Below are positions 1 to 7,069 of a DNA stretch of 38,651 nt, in pieces (the stretch's first letter is position 1; each line of letters opens with the position of its first letter). Below the pieces are notes generated by a model that saw nothing but the letters and a program-made list of their open reading frames with translations, made no database searches and was not told where the DNA came from. The DNA is from Bradyrhizobium sacchari (GTDB taxonomy: Bacteria; Pseudomonadota; Alphaproteobacteria; Rhizobiales; Xanthobacteraceae). Made by a program: the position numbers and the translations under genes. The stretch lies in contig NZ_LWIG01000026.1 in assembly GCF_002068095.1 (NCBI RefSeq), positions 90,902 through 129,552 of the forward strand, given 5' to 3'.

Positions 1-86
1 ATCAAATTGACCGCCTCGCCCGCACTCGCCGGGTCCGCCGGCAAGCCGAGCATCAGCGCCACAAAAGCCGCCTGGAAACGCTTCAT
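1..86 (-). CDS. Secreted protein, N-terminus only; probable ABC transporter solute-binding protein
   Basis: Only about 28 codons lie in the window; the gene runs off the left edge. The start is an ATG whose complement is at 84-86, preceded on the minus strand by a strong AGGAGG ribosome site. The encoded N-terminus is MKRFQAAFVALMLGLP followed by an ASA-type signal peptidase site near residue 22, so it is a Sec-exported protein. It is divergent from the TetR gene and the ABC permease/ATPase operon, which has no binding protein of its own. I therefore infer that this is the missing NMT1/THI5-type binding protein. The mature domain is not visible, so the function is inferred from context alone. 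Confidence 0.55.
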   Translation of the reverse strand, partial: MKRFQAAFVALMLGLPADPASAGEAVNL

Positions 87-168
87 CGCATCCTCCTCAT
101 TGCCAGCGACCCGGCTTGTCGCTCTCCCCTTGTGAGGATACCAATGCAACAAGCCCGCCTCCCGCTTG

Positions 169-184
169 TCAACTGTTTGGTTGG
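169..184. promoter_or_regulatory. Putative operator O1 of the RutR-like TetR regulator
   Basis: The 16-mer TCAACTGTTTGGTTGG keeps the TCAAC and TGGTTG arms of the perfect palindrome at 834-849 but differs in the four central-left bases. It ends two bases before the ATG of the TetR gene, so a bound repressor would cover its ribosome site. The site also lies in the divergent region toward the minus-strand secreted protein. Autoregulation is inferred. Confidence 0.5.
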
Positions 185-186
185 AA

Positions 187-849
187 ATGCCCGCAAAACG
201 ATCTGGCGACACCGTGCCGCAGCGGCGCGACCCCGTCGCCACCCGCAAGAAGCTGCTCACCGCGGCACGCCTGGAATTCGCACGGCATGGCCTGGCCGGC
301 GCCCGCGTCGACGAGATCGCCGAGCGCGCCGGCGTCAACAAGCAGCTCGTCTATCACTATTTCGGCGACAAGGACGCGCTGTACCTTGCCGTGCTCGAAT
401 GGGTCTATGAGGACATCCGCGAAGAGGAGCGCAAACTCAATCTCGAGGGACTGCCGCCGGACAAGGCGATCCGCCGGCTGATCGAGGCCTCGTTCGACCA
501 TCTGGCGGCAAACCCTGATTTCATCGTGCTTCTGAACGACGAGAACCGCGGCGGTGCCCGCCACGTCCGCGGTTCCACCCGGCTGGAGGCAATGCATTCG
601 CCGCTGGTCAAAAGCGTCTCCCACATCCTCCATGAAGGCGTGCGCAGCGGACTGTTCCGCAAAGGGATCGATCCCGTCCAGCTCTACATCTCCATCGCAG
701 GCCTCAGCTATTTCTTCTTCTCCAACACGCCGACGCTGTCGGCCATCTTCGGCAAGGACCTGTCGAGCCGCGCCCAGCGCAGCGCCCGGCGCCGGCATGT
801 GGTCGATCTGGTGCTGCAGTCACTCCGGCCTAATCAACCAACTGGTTGA
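187..849 (+). CDS. TetR/AcrR-family transcriptional regulator, RutR (YcdC)-like
   Basis: This 220-residue protein has a TetR helix-turn-helix at about residues 20-66, with the typical segments VDEIAERAGVNKQLVYHYF and DKDALYLAVL. The C-terminal half resembles the YcdC/RutR ligand domain, including an IDPVQLYISIAGLS segment similar to IDPQHLIFMIW in E. coli RutR. I chose the ATG at 187; a TTG at 166 in frame is less likely. The gene sits between a divergent exported protein and a co-oriented ABC/catabolic operon whose first gene begins 66 bp after its stop. Two inverted-repeat sites, one over its own ribosome site and one over its stop codon, fit the known RutR pattern TTGACCA-N2-TGGTCAA. It probably represses itself and the neighbouring transport genes. 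RutR senses pyrimidines; the ligand here is unknown. Confidence 0.85.
   Translation: MPAKRSGDTVPQRRDPVATRKKLLTAARLEFARHGLAGARVDEIAERAGVNKQLVYHYFGDKDALYLAVLEWVYEDIREEERKLNLEGLPPDKAIRRLIEASFDHLAANPDFIVLLNDENRGGARHVRGSTRLEAMHSPLVKSVSHILHEGVRSGLFRKGIDPVQLYISIAGLSYFFFSNTPTLSAIFGKDLSSRAQRSARRRHVVDLVLQSLRPNQPTG
834..849. promoter_or_regulatory. Putative operator O2, perfect RutR-like palindrome
   Basis: TCAACCA-AC-TGGTTGA is a perfect 7-bp inverted repeat with a 2-bp spacer. Its layout equals the RutR consensus (7-bp arms, 2-bp centre) and its arms are TCAACCA rather than TTGACCA. It overlaps the TetR stop codon and lies 66 bp before the GTG of the ABC permease, a suitable place for a promoter operator. 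Binding by the adjacent TetR protein is inferred. Confidence 0.6.
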
Positions 850-915
850 AACTTGCTCGGGAGCCGGTTAGGCTGACCTCGCGGCGAAGAGGCCGCGAAC
901 AACAGGGAGCAGACC

Positions 916-1686
916 GTGGCAGCCGAAGGGGCACGCACGACGCGCAGCTTTGCGATCGTCCTGATCGTGCATCTGGCCGTGCTCGTGCTCTGGCAGGTCG
1001 CGGTCGATGCCTTCCACGTGCCGAAATTCATCCTGCCCTCCCCGCTCGCGACGCTGCAGACGCTGGGAACCGCCGGCTATGCCTGGGGCGCCAATACGCT
1101 GGTCACCGCGGTCGAGATCCTCGGCGGCTTTGCGCTCGGCGCGGTCGTCGGCGTCGCGCTGGCAGTGATCTTCAGCTGGGCGCCGCTGGTCAGCCTCGTG
1201 CTGCTGCCGCTGTTCGTGACACTGAACATGATCCCGAAGGTCGCGCTCGGCCCGCTTCTGATCGTCTGGTTTTCCTACGGCATCGTGCCGAACATCCTGA
1301 TCGCCTTCAGCATCTGCTTCTTTCCGATCCTGCTCACCACCGCGCGCGGCCTGCGCGAGGTCGAGCCCGATCTGCTCGATCTCGTCAAATCGCTGCGCGG
1401 CTCGCGCTGGACGCTGTTCCGCAAGATCCAGCTGCCGGGATCATTGCCTTACGTGTTCTCCGGCATGAAGGTCGGCGCCATCCTTGCCGTCGCCGGCGCC
1501 ATCGTCGGCGAGTTCATCGCCTCCGAGCGCGGGCTCGGCTACCTCATGATCCAGGTGCAATCCTCGCTCGACACGCCCGCGATGGTGATGGCCGTGGTGG
1601 TGCTGACGCTGCTCGGCGTCGCCCTCTACGGCCTCGTGCTCGCCCTCGAACGTATGTTCGTCGTGGGCGACGCAAGACAGACCTAA
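916..1686 (+). CDS. ABC transporter permease, SsuC/TauC/ThiX type
   Basis: This 256-residue inner-membrane protein belongs to the BPD_transp_1 family of permeases that serve NMT1/THI5, taurine or sulfonate-type binding proteins. It has about six hydrophobic segments, the first at about residues 10-30. The cytoplasmic loop that docks the ATPase carries DLVKSLRGSRWTLFRKIQLPG at about 155-175, followed by the typical AILAVAGAIVGEF segment. The start is GTG, with GGGAG about 7 nt upstream. It is the first gene of a five-gene operon whose ATPase is the last gene. The binding protein is probably the divergent gene at the left edge. Substrates of this family include HMP/pyrimidine-like compounds, sulfonates and nitriles, and the sequence does not decide among them. 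Confidence 0.88.
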   Translation: MAAEGARTTRSFAIVLIVHLAVLVLWQVAVDAFHVPKFILPSPLATLQTLGTAGYAWGANTLVTAVEILGGFALGAVVGVALAVIFSWAPLVSLVLLPLFVTLNMIPKVALGPLLIVWFSYGIVPNILIAFSICFFPILLTTARGLREVEPDLLDLVKSLRGSRWTLFRKIQLPGSLPYVFSGMKVGAILAVAGAIVGEFIASERGLGYLMIQVQSSLDTPAMVMAVVVLTLLGVALYGLVLALERMFVVGDARQT

Positions 1687-1712
1687 GAACGGCAAACCCG
1701 AAGGACCAGCCC

Positions 1713-2750
1713 ATGCTGCTCACCCGCAAGACCCTGCCGAAGACCATTCCCGATATCGCAGCCCTCGACGATCTCCTGTGCCGGCCGACGCAGGCGCTGA
1801 TCGACGACCTCAACAAGGTCGAGGGCGACATCATGATCCTCGGCGTGGCCGGCAAGATGGGCCCGACGCTGGCTGGGCTGGCCAAAGCCGCAGTGCCCGC
1901 TCGCCGCGTCATCGGCGTCGCACGCTTCAGCGACGCGAGCGTGAGGGACTGGCTGCACGCCCGCGGCGTCGAGACCATCAGTTGCGACCTGCTGGACGAG
2001 GCCGCGATCAACGCGCTGCCGAAGGCGCCGAACGTCATCTTCATGGCCGGCAGAAAATTCGGCGCCGAGGGCGATCTGTCGCTGACCTGGGCGATGAACG
2101 CGCATGTGCCGGCGCTGGTCGCGCAAACCTTCTCCTCGTCGCGGATCGTGGCGTTCTCGACCGGCTGTGTCTATCCCTTCGTGCCCGTCAACGGTAACGG
2201 CTCGACCGAGGAGATGGCGCCGAACCCGCCCGGCGAATACGCCCAGTCCTGCGTCGGCCGCGAGCGCATGTTCGAATATTTCTCGCACAAATATTCGACT
2301 CCGGGCCGGCTGTTTCGGCTCAATTACGCGATCGACATGCGCTACGGCGTGCTGCACGACATCGCCACGAAAGTCCTCAACGGTTCGCCGATCGACGTCA
2401 GCATCGGTCATGTCAATTTCATCTGGCAGGGCGATGCCTCAGCGCAGGCGCTGCGATGCCTGGTGCATTGCACGGCACCGACCTCACCGATCAATGTCAG
2501 CGGCCACGAGATCCTCGCTGTGCGAGATCTCGCGCAAAACTTCGGCGCACGCTTTGGCCGCGCGCCGGTCCTGGTTGGCAAGGAGGAGCCGACGGCGTGG
2601 CTCACCGACACGTCCAAGGCCGTCGAGCTGTTCGGCCTGCCGGTGGTCGACACCGAGCAGCTGATCGCATGGACGGCCGATTGGGTATCCCGCGCCATGC
2701 CGAGCCTCGGCAAGCCCACCAAATACGAGGTGCGCGATGGCCGCTACTGA
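1713..2750 (+). CDS. NAD(P)-binding epimerase/dehydratase-like protein (atypical extended SDR)
   Basis: This 345-residue protein has a Rossmann fold: a GVAGKMG nucleotide-binding loop at residues 44-50, an acidic/ARF strand end at about 70 and the FSTGCVYPF active-site strand at about 148-156. Extended SDRs use a YxxxK catalytic pair. Here the matching segment is EYAQSCVGRERMFEY, with Tyr176 present but Cys180 where the lysine should be. I recall relatives with the same YxxSC pattern, so this may be a subfamily rather than a defect. The ATG at 1713 lies 26 bp after the permease stop, and the 3' end overlaps the next gene by 14 bp, so the genes are translationally linked. It probably oxidises, reduces or epimerises the imported substrate. 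No specific reaction can be assigned. Confidence 0.8.
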   Translation: MLLTRKTLPKTIPDIAALDDLLCRPTQALIDDLNKVEGDIMILGVAGKMGPTLAGLAKAAVPARRVIGVARFSDASVRDWLHARGVETISCDLLDEAAINALPKAPNVIFMAGRKFGAEGDLSLTWAMNAHVPALVAQTFSSSRIVAFSTGCVYPFVPVNGNGSTEEMAPNPPGEYAQSCVGRERMFEYFSHKYSTPGRLFRLNYAIDMRYGVLHDIATKVLNGSPIDVSIGHVNFIWQGDASAQALRCLVHCTAPTSPINVSGHEILAVRDLAQNFGARFGRAPVLVGKEEPTAWLTDTSKAVELFGLPVVDTEQLIAWTADWVSRAMPSLGKPTKYEVRDGRY

Positions 2751-3558
2751 CGGTCCGCCCATCCTCAAGCTCGGCGCCGACGACGCGATCCCCGGGCTCG
2801 CGTTGTCGACGGAGGCGCACTGGAACCAGACCGAGGAGGACTGGCGCATCTTCCTGCGCGAGGGCGTCGTGTTCGGCATCCGCGACGGCGTGCGGCTGGT
2901 CGCAACTGCAGCGCTGCTGCCCTATTCCGGCAACAACGCCTGGATCAGCATGGTGCTGGTGTCAGGTACTCACCGCCGCCGAGGCCTTGCCACGCGCCTC
3001 GTCGAGGCCTGTCTGGAAACCGCGCGCAAGAACGACCTGACGAGCTGGCTCGACGCCACGCCTGATGGTGCCGCCGTCTACGGACCGCTCGGGTTTATGC
3101 CGACGCTGCAATTGCGCCGCCTGAAGCTGGTGAAGCCCTCGCGTGCCGAAGCGCCGCCATCGTCGTCCGCGAGCATCGACGCGCTTCGTGCGCGGGATCG
3201 GCGCGCCACCGGCTTCGATCGCACCGCCCTCCTCTCCGCCTTCGCACAGCGCTCCGGTTCGCGCATCGTCGCCGCCAACGGCGCCATCGCGCTGGTGCGC
3301 GACGGCCGGACCGCCCGCCATATCGGCCCCCTGCTCGCCGATCATGCCGCCGCTGCGCTGGCCCTGGTTCAGATGATCCTACGCTCCGAGACCGGCCCTC
3401 TCCTGATCGACGCCGTCGCGTCGCAAGGCCCGTTCCTGGAGGGATTGACCGCCTCCGGCTGGACCATCGAGCGACCCTTCCAGCGCATGCGGTTCGGCCC
3501 CGCCCGTACGGCGGGGGAGGAACTGCCCTTCGCCGTCGCCGGCCCCGAATTCGGATAG
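2737..3558 (+). CDS. GNAT-family N-acetyltransferase with C-terminal extra domain
   Basis: This 273-residue protein has an N-terminal GNAT domain (about residues 8-135) with the acetyl-CoA pyrophosphate-binding loop HRRRGLAT at 79-86 and a YGPLGF motif at about 108-113. The C-terminal half (about 150-260) resembles the second domain of two-domain GNAT proteins (YitH/HolE-type, Acetyltransf_18). It starts inside the end of the SDR gene (14-bp overlap), and the DHDPS-like gene begins 6 bp after its stop. It therefore belongs to the same transcript and probably modifies an amine or amino intermediate of the pathway. The substrate is unknown. Confidence 0.8.
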   Translation: MAATDGPPILKLGADDAIPGLALSTEAHWNQTEEDWRIFLREGVVFGIRDGVRLVATAALLPYSGNNAWISMVLVSGTHRRRGLATRLVEACLETARKNDLTSWLDATPDGAAVYGPLGFMPTLQLRRLKLVKPSRAEAPPSSSASIDALRARDRRATGFDRTALLSAFAQRSGSRIVAANGAIALVRDGRTARHIGPLLADHAAAALALVQMILRSETGPLLIDAVASQGPFLEGLTASGWTIERPFQRMRFGPARTAGEELPFAVAGPEFG

Positions 3559-3564
3559 GACATC

Positions 3565-4620
3565 ATGCACCACAGCCAGATCAACGCCGACATCCGCAAG
3601 CTGATTGCCGACGGCACCGTGCTGCCGGCCCATCCCCTCGCCCTCACTGCCGAGCGTCAGCTCGACAAACAGCATCAGCGCGCGCTGACGCGCTATTACA
3701 TCGACGCCGGCTCAGGAGGCCTTGCCGTCGGCGTGCACACCACGCAATTCGCGATCCGCGACGTCGGCCTCTACCGTCCTGTGCTGGAGCTTGCCGCTGA
3801 GACCGCCGCGAGCTGGACCGGGCGCCCACTTGCCATGGTTGCGGGCCTCGCCGGCCCGACCCGGCAGGCAATGACCGAAGCCCGCACCGCGCGCGACATC
3901 GGTTATCACGCCGGCCTGCTGAGCCTTGCCGCGATGAAGAGCGCTTCCGAGGACGAGATCATCGCGCATTGCACGGCGGTCGCCGCCGAGATTCCGCTGG
4001 TCGGCTTCTACCTTCAGCCCGCCGTCGGCGGCGTCATCCTGTCGAGCCGGTTCTGGCAGCGCTTTGCCGCGATCGACAACGTGATCGCGATCAAGATCGC
4101 GCCGTTCAACCGCTACAGAACTCTCGATGTCTTGCGCGGCGTCGCAGCCGCCGGCGCGCTCGACCGCGTCGCGCTCTACACCGGCAATGACGACCACATC
4201 CTGCTCGACCTCATGCTGCCGTTCGACCTGCGCGACAAGGGCGTCACCACGCGCACCTATTTCAAAGGCGGCCTGCTCGGCCACTGGTCGGTCTGGACCG
4301 CAAGCGCCATCAAGCAATTCGAGCGCTGCAAGGCGGCGCGGCACAGGGACAGTGTACCCGCGGATCTGCTCGCGCTCGATGCCCGCGTCACCGACTGCAA
4401 CAGCGCCTTCTTCGACGTCGCCAACAATTTCCACGGTTGCATCGCCGGCTGCCACGAGGTGCTGCGACGTCAGGGCCTGATGCAGGGGCTGTGGTGCCTC
4501 GATCCGAACGAGGGCCTCAGCCCCGGCCAGCAGGAGGAGATCGACCGCGTCTGCCGCGAGCATGCCGACCTCAGCGACGATGCCTTCGTCGCCGCCAATC
4601 TGGACAAATGGCTGGCATGA
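3565..4620 (+). CDS. Dihydrodipicolinate synthase-family lyase/aldolase (DapA/NanA superfamily)
   Basis: This 351-residue TIM-barrel protein of the class I pyruvate-type aldolase family is longer than the usual 290-310 residues because of a C-terminal extension. The Schiff-base lysine is Lys177 in AIKIAPF, the partner tyrosine is Tyr149 in VGFYLQP, and GVHTTQ at 56-61 replaces the common GTTGE loop. These are the key residues of a working aldolase or hydro-lyase, but nothing marks it as true DapA. It is the fourth gene of the operon; its TGA overlaps the ATG of the ABC ATPase in ATGA. Carbon-carbon cleavage or condensation of the imported compound is a reasonable inference. The acceptor and donor are unknown. 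Confidence 0.82.
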   Translation: MHHSQINADIRKLIADGTVLPAHPLALTAERQLDKQHQRALTRYYIDAGSGGLAVGVHTTQFAIRDVGLYRPVLELAAETAASWTGRPLAMVAGLAGPTRQAMTEARTARDIGYHAGLLSLAAMKSASEDEIIAHCTAVAAEIPLVGFYLQPAVGGVILSSRFWQRFAAIDNVIAIKIAPFNRYRTLDVLRGVAAAGALDRVALYTGNDDHILLDLMLPFDLRDKGVTTRTYFKGGLLGHWSVWTASAIKQFERCKAARHRDSVPADLLALDARVTDCNSAFFDVANNFHGCIAGCHEVLRRQGLMQGLWCLDPNEGLSPGQQEEIDRVCREHADLSDDAFVAANLDKWLA

Positions 4621-5390
4621 GCTCAGACCCGTTCATCAGCCTGCGGGGCGTGCGAAAAGTCTATCGCAGCGGCGGCGCGGAGTTTCTCGCCGTGTCCGAC
4701 GTCACCATGGACGTGCAGGAAGGTGAGCTGGTCTCGCTGGTCGGCCCCTCCGGCTGCGGTAAGACCACGGTGATGAAGATCCTGGCCGGCCTTCATGGCT
4801 CTGATGGCGGCACGGTGAGGATCGGAAACGCCAACAGCCCGTTCGACCCGAGCCGTGACATCGGCATGGTATTCCAGCAGGCGCTGCTCTTGAAGTGGCG
4901 TACCATCCTGGACAACGTGCTGTTGCCGGCCGAGATCGTCGGTCTGCCCATGAAGGCCGCGCGCGAGCGGGCATGCGATCTGCTCAATCTCGTTGGCCTT
5001 GCCGGCTACGAGCAGAAATATCCGCGAGAGCTCTCCGGCGGCATGCAGCAGCGCACCGCCATTGCGCGCGCCTTCATCCACGATCCAAAATTGATCCTGA
5101 TGGACGAGCCGTTCGGCGCACTGGATGCGCTGACGCGCGAGCAGATGAACCTGGAGATGCTGCGGATCTGGCGCGAGAGCGGCAAGACCATCATCTTCGT
5201 CACGCATTCGATCCAGGAAGCGGTGTTCCTGTCCTCGCACTGCGCCGTGCTGACCGCGGGCCCGGCCAAGATGGCCGATTACTTCCCAATCGAGCTGCCC
5301 TTCCCGCGCGACTTGCCGCTGAAGACGACGGATGCGTTCGGCGCCTATGCAAGGCGGATCTATGCGAAGCTGGGGCTCGGCGCGGCGTAA
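4617..5390 (+). CDS. ABC transporter ATP-binding protein, SsuB/TauB type
   Basis: This 257-residue nucleotide-binding subunit has Walker A GPSGCGKT at residues 43-50, a Q-loop near VFQQ at 85-88, the signature LSGGMQQ at 139-145, Walker B LILMDEP at 159-165 and an FVTHS H-loop near 191-195. These features place it with the NitT/TauT-type ATPases that partner the permease at 916-1686. The start is taken from the ATGA overlap with the DHDPS-like gene; an ATG nine bases upstream is also possible. It closes the operon and energises import of the unknown substrate. Confidence 0.9.
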   Translation: MSSDPFISLRGVRKVYRSGGAEFLAVSDVTMDVQEGELVSLVGPSGCGKTTVMKILAGLHGSDGGTVRIGNANSPFDPSRDIGMVFQQALLLKWRTILDNVLLPAEIVGLPMKAARERACDLLNLVGLAGYEQKYPRELSGGMQQRTAIARAFIHDPKLILMDEPFGALDALTREQMNLEMLRIWRESGKTIIFVTHSIQEAVFLSSHCAVLTAGPAKMADYFPIELPFPRDLPLKTTDAFGAYARRIYAKLGLGAA

Positions 5391-5410
5391 GACGCCACAC
5401 GAGAGGTCCT

Positions 5411-5493
5411 GTAGGGCGGGCAAAGCGCAAGCGTGCCCACCATTGCCAGTGAGAGTACGTGGGCACGGGGCAAACGCCCTTTCCCCACGCTAC
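5411..5493. repeat. Imperfect palindromic intergenic repeat (about 83 bp)
   Basis: The element begins GTAGGGCGGGCAAAGCGC and ends CCCCACGCTAC. The left arm (GGCAAAGCGCAAGCGTGCCCAC) and the right arm (GTGGGCACGGGGCAAACGCC) form a long imperfect hairpin. It lies between the convergent ABC ATPase gene and the TRAP gene, where it could act as a transcript end. From memory, elements of this GGGC...GTGCCCACC kind are frequent between genes in Bradyrhizobium; the copy number cannot be seen here. Confidence 0.5.
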
Positions 5494-5533
5494 GAGAGCC
5501 GGGCGCGGCGTGAACACCGCGCCCTCTCCTCGC

Positions 5534-6625
5534 TCAGCTCTTGTTGCGCATCTTGCTGAGCAGGTAGTTGTCGTAGAAGTTTTCCGCGATCTGCGTATAG
5601 AACAAGAGCTCTTTCATATACGCGTCGTGGCTGTCCTTGGTGCGCTTGAACAGGTCGCTCTTGGCGGCGAGCTCGTTCAGATGGTCCTGGGTCGCGTTGT
5701 AGCAGGCCTCCAGCACCAGCTGCGGGAAGGCCTTCAGCTCGGCGCCGTTGGCGATCAGGCGCTTCAGTGCCGCCGGATTCACGCTGTCGTACTTTTCCAG
5801 CATCCAGGCGCCGGCCGCGGAGCCCGCCTGGTTGAGGATGGCCTGGTACTGCTTGGGCAACGACGCCCACTTCTCGTCATTGACGATCATGTGCAGCATG
5901 GCGCCGCCCTCCCACCAGCCGGGGAAGTAGTAGTATTTTGCGACCTTCTGGAAGCCGAGCTTCTCGTCGTCATAGGGACCGACGAATTCGGCGGCGTCGA
6001 TCGAGCCCTTCTCCAGCGCCGAGTAGACGTCACCGCCCGCGAGCTGCTGCGGGACGACGCCGAGCCGCGCCAGCACATGGCCGCCCATGCCGGCGATGCG
6101 GAATTTGAGACCCTTGAGATCGTCGACGGTCTTGATCTCCTTGCGGAACCAGCCGCCCATCTGGGTGCCGGAATTGCCGCACAGGATGGCGTGCGCCTTG
6201 AACGGCTTCAGCGCCTCGTTGGCGAGGTCGGCACCGCCGCCGAAATGCCACCAGGATTCCTGATGGCGATGGTTCATGCCGAACGGCGCGCCGGTGGCGT
6301 AGGCCAGCGCCGGCTCCTTGCCGATGTAGAAATAGAGCGGCGTCTGCGCCATCTCGACGGAGGCGACGCTGACGGCATCGAGCGCCTGCAGACCGGGAAC
6401 GAGCTCGCCCGCCGCGAACGTCTGGATCTGGAATTTGTTGTCGGTGGCCTCGGCAACATATTTCGCGAAGGTCTGCGCCGTGCCGTAGATGGTGTCGAGC
6501 GACTTCGGGAAGCTCGAGGTCAGGCGCCATTTGATTTCGGGCGCACTCTGCGCGATCGCAGGCGCGGCAACCAGCGTCGTCGCGCCGGCGAGCGCGCCGC
6601 CCTTGAGGAACGTACGGCGTTTCAT
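5534..6625 (-). CDS. TRAP transporter substrate-binding protein, DctP/TakP type, Tat-exported
   Basis: This 363-residue periplasmic protein starts MKRRTFLKGGALAGATTLVAAPAIAQ. The RRTFLK motif and AxA cleavage site are those of a twin-arginine signal. The mature part has the DctP fold, including the substrate-contacting region LKGLKFRIAGMGGHVLARLG, where the conserved arginine pairs with the ligand carboxylate. WWHFGGG and FPGWWEGG are typical of the TakP (2-oxo acid) subgroup. GGGAGAA precedes the ATG. No DctQ or DctM membrane subunits lie beside it, so it is an orphan binding protein in this window. It probably binds an organic acid such as a 2-oxo acid. Confidence 0.87.
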   Translation of the reverse strand: MKRRTFLKGGALAGATTLVAAPAIAQSAPEIKWRLTSSFPKSLDTIYGTAQTFAKYVAEATDNKFQIQTFAAGELVPGLQALDAVSVASVEMAQTPLYFYIGKEPALAYATGAPFGMNHRHQESWWHFGGGADLANEALKPFKAHAILCGNSGTQMGGWFRKEIKTVDDLKGLKFRIAGMGGHVLARLGVVPQQLAGGDVYSALEKGSIDAAEFVGPYDDEKLGFQKVAKYYYFPGWWEGGAMLHMIVNDEKWASLPKQYQAILNQAGSAAGAWMLEKYDSVNPAALKRLIANGAELKAFPQLVLEACYNATQDHLNELAAKSDLFKRTKDSHDAYMKELLFYTQIAENFYDNYLLSKMRNKS

Positions 6626-6745
6626 GGTGGGGGTTCTCCCTTAAGTAAGCTTCAAATGAACTGGCTTGTGGTCACGGACTTCACGCACCGTTTGCCTGTT
6701 CGCATGGCGGAGTTCAAGCTGTGAAAGGACGGTCCCGCGGCACCT

Positions 6746-7003
6746 TCAAAGCAGCTTCGCGCTCACGAACAGCGCGCGCACGGCGTTGGTCGCCTGCACC
6801 GCCAGCATGGCATTGCCGGCCGCCCCTTCCAGCGCCTGAACGGCGTCCTCATGCAGCGAGCGGAATTCCATCCACTCGACCGATTTGAAATTGGTCAGGA
6901 ATTGATAGGCCTGCCCGACGGTCGCAATCGCCAGCGTGTCACCGTTCAGCTTGATCTTGAACGTCGTGCGCAGCGGGGTTTCGGAGCTTGCTGGATCACT
7001 CAT
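6746..7003 (-). CDS. DUF982 domain-containing protein
   Basis: This 85-residue acidic protein resembles the small rhizobial DUF982 family, with the elements VGQAYQFLTNF, then a charged helix, then AVQALEGAAGNAMLAVQAT and a final FVSAKLL helix. Family function is unknown. It lies between the Tat/TRAP protein and a DUF2778 gene on the same strand, with 66 and 120 bp gaps, so it may have its own promoter. The ribosome site is weak (AGAAG). Confidence 0.72.
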   Translation of the reverse strand: MSDPASSETPLRTTFKIKLNGDTLAIATVGQAYQFLTNFKSVEWMEFRSLHEDAVQALEGAAGNAMLAVQATNAVRALFVSAKLL

Positions 7004-7069
7004 GGGCTGCTTCTGAACGATGACGGCTTAACGAAGGGGAAACGGCAGCCCCGCCGCACCTGGCAAATA

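Noticed and set aside
846..1712. A long plus-strand frame running over the permease gene into the SDR gene, as a possible fusion
   Set aside because: The part before 1713 is an arginine-rich shadow of the permease frame; a clear ATG at 1713 begins the Rossmann protein.
5459..6724. A 421-codon plus-strand frame opposite the TRAP gene
   Set aside because: Its composition is that of an antisense shadow; the minus-strand TRAP protein has a Tat signal and the full fold.
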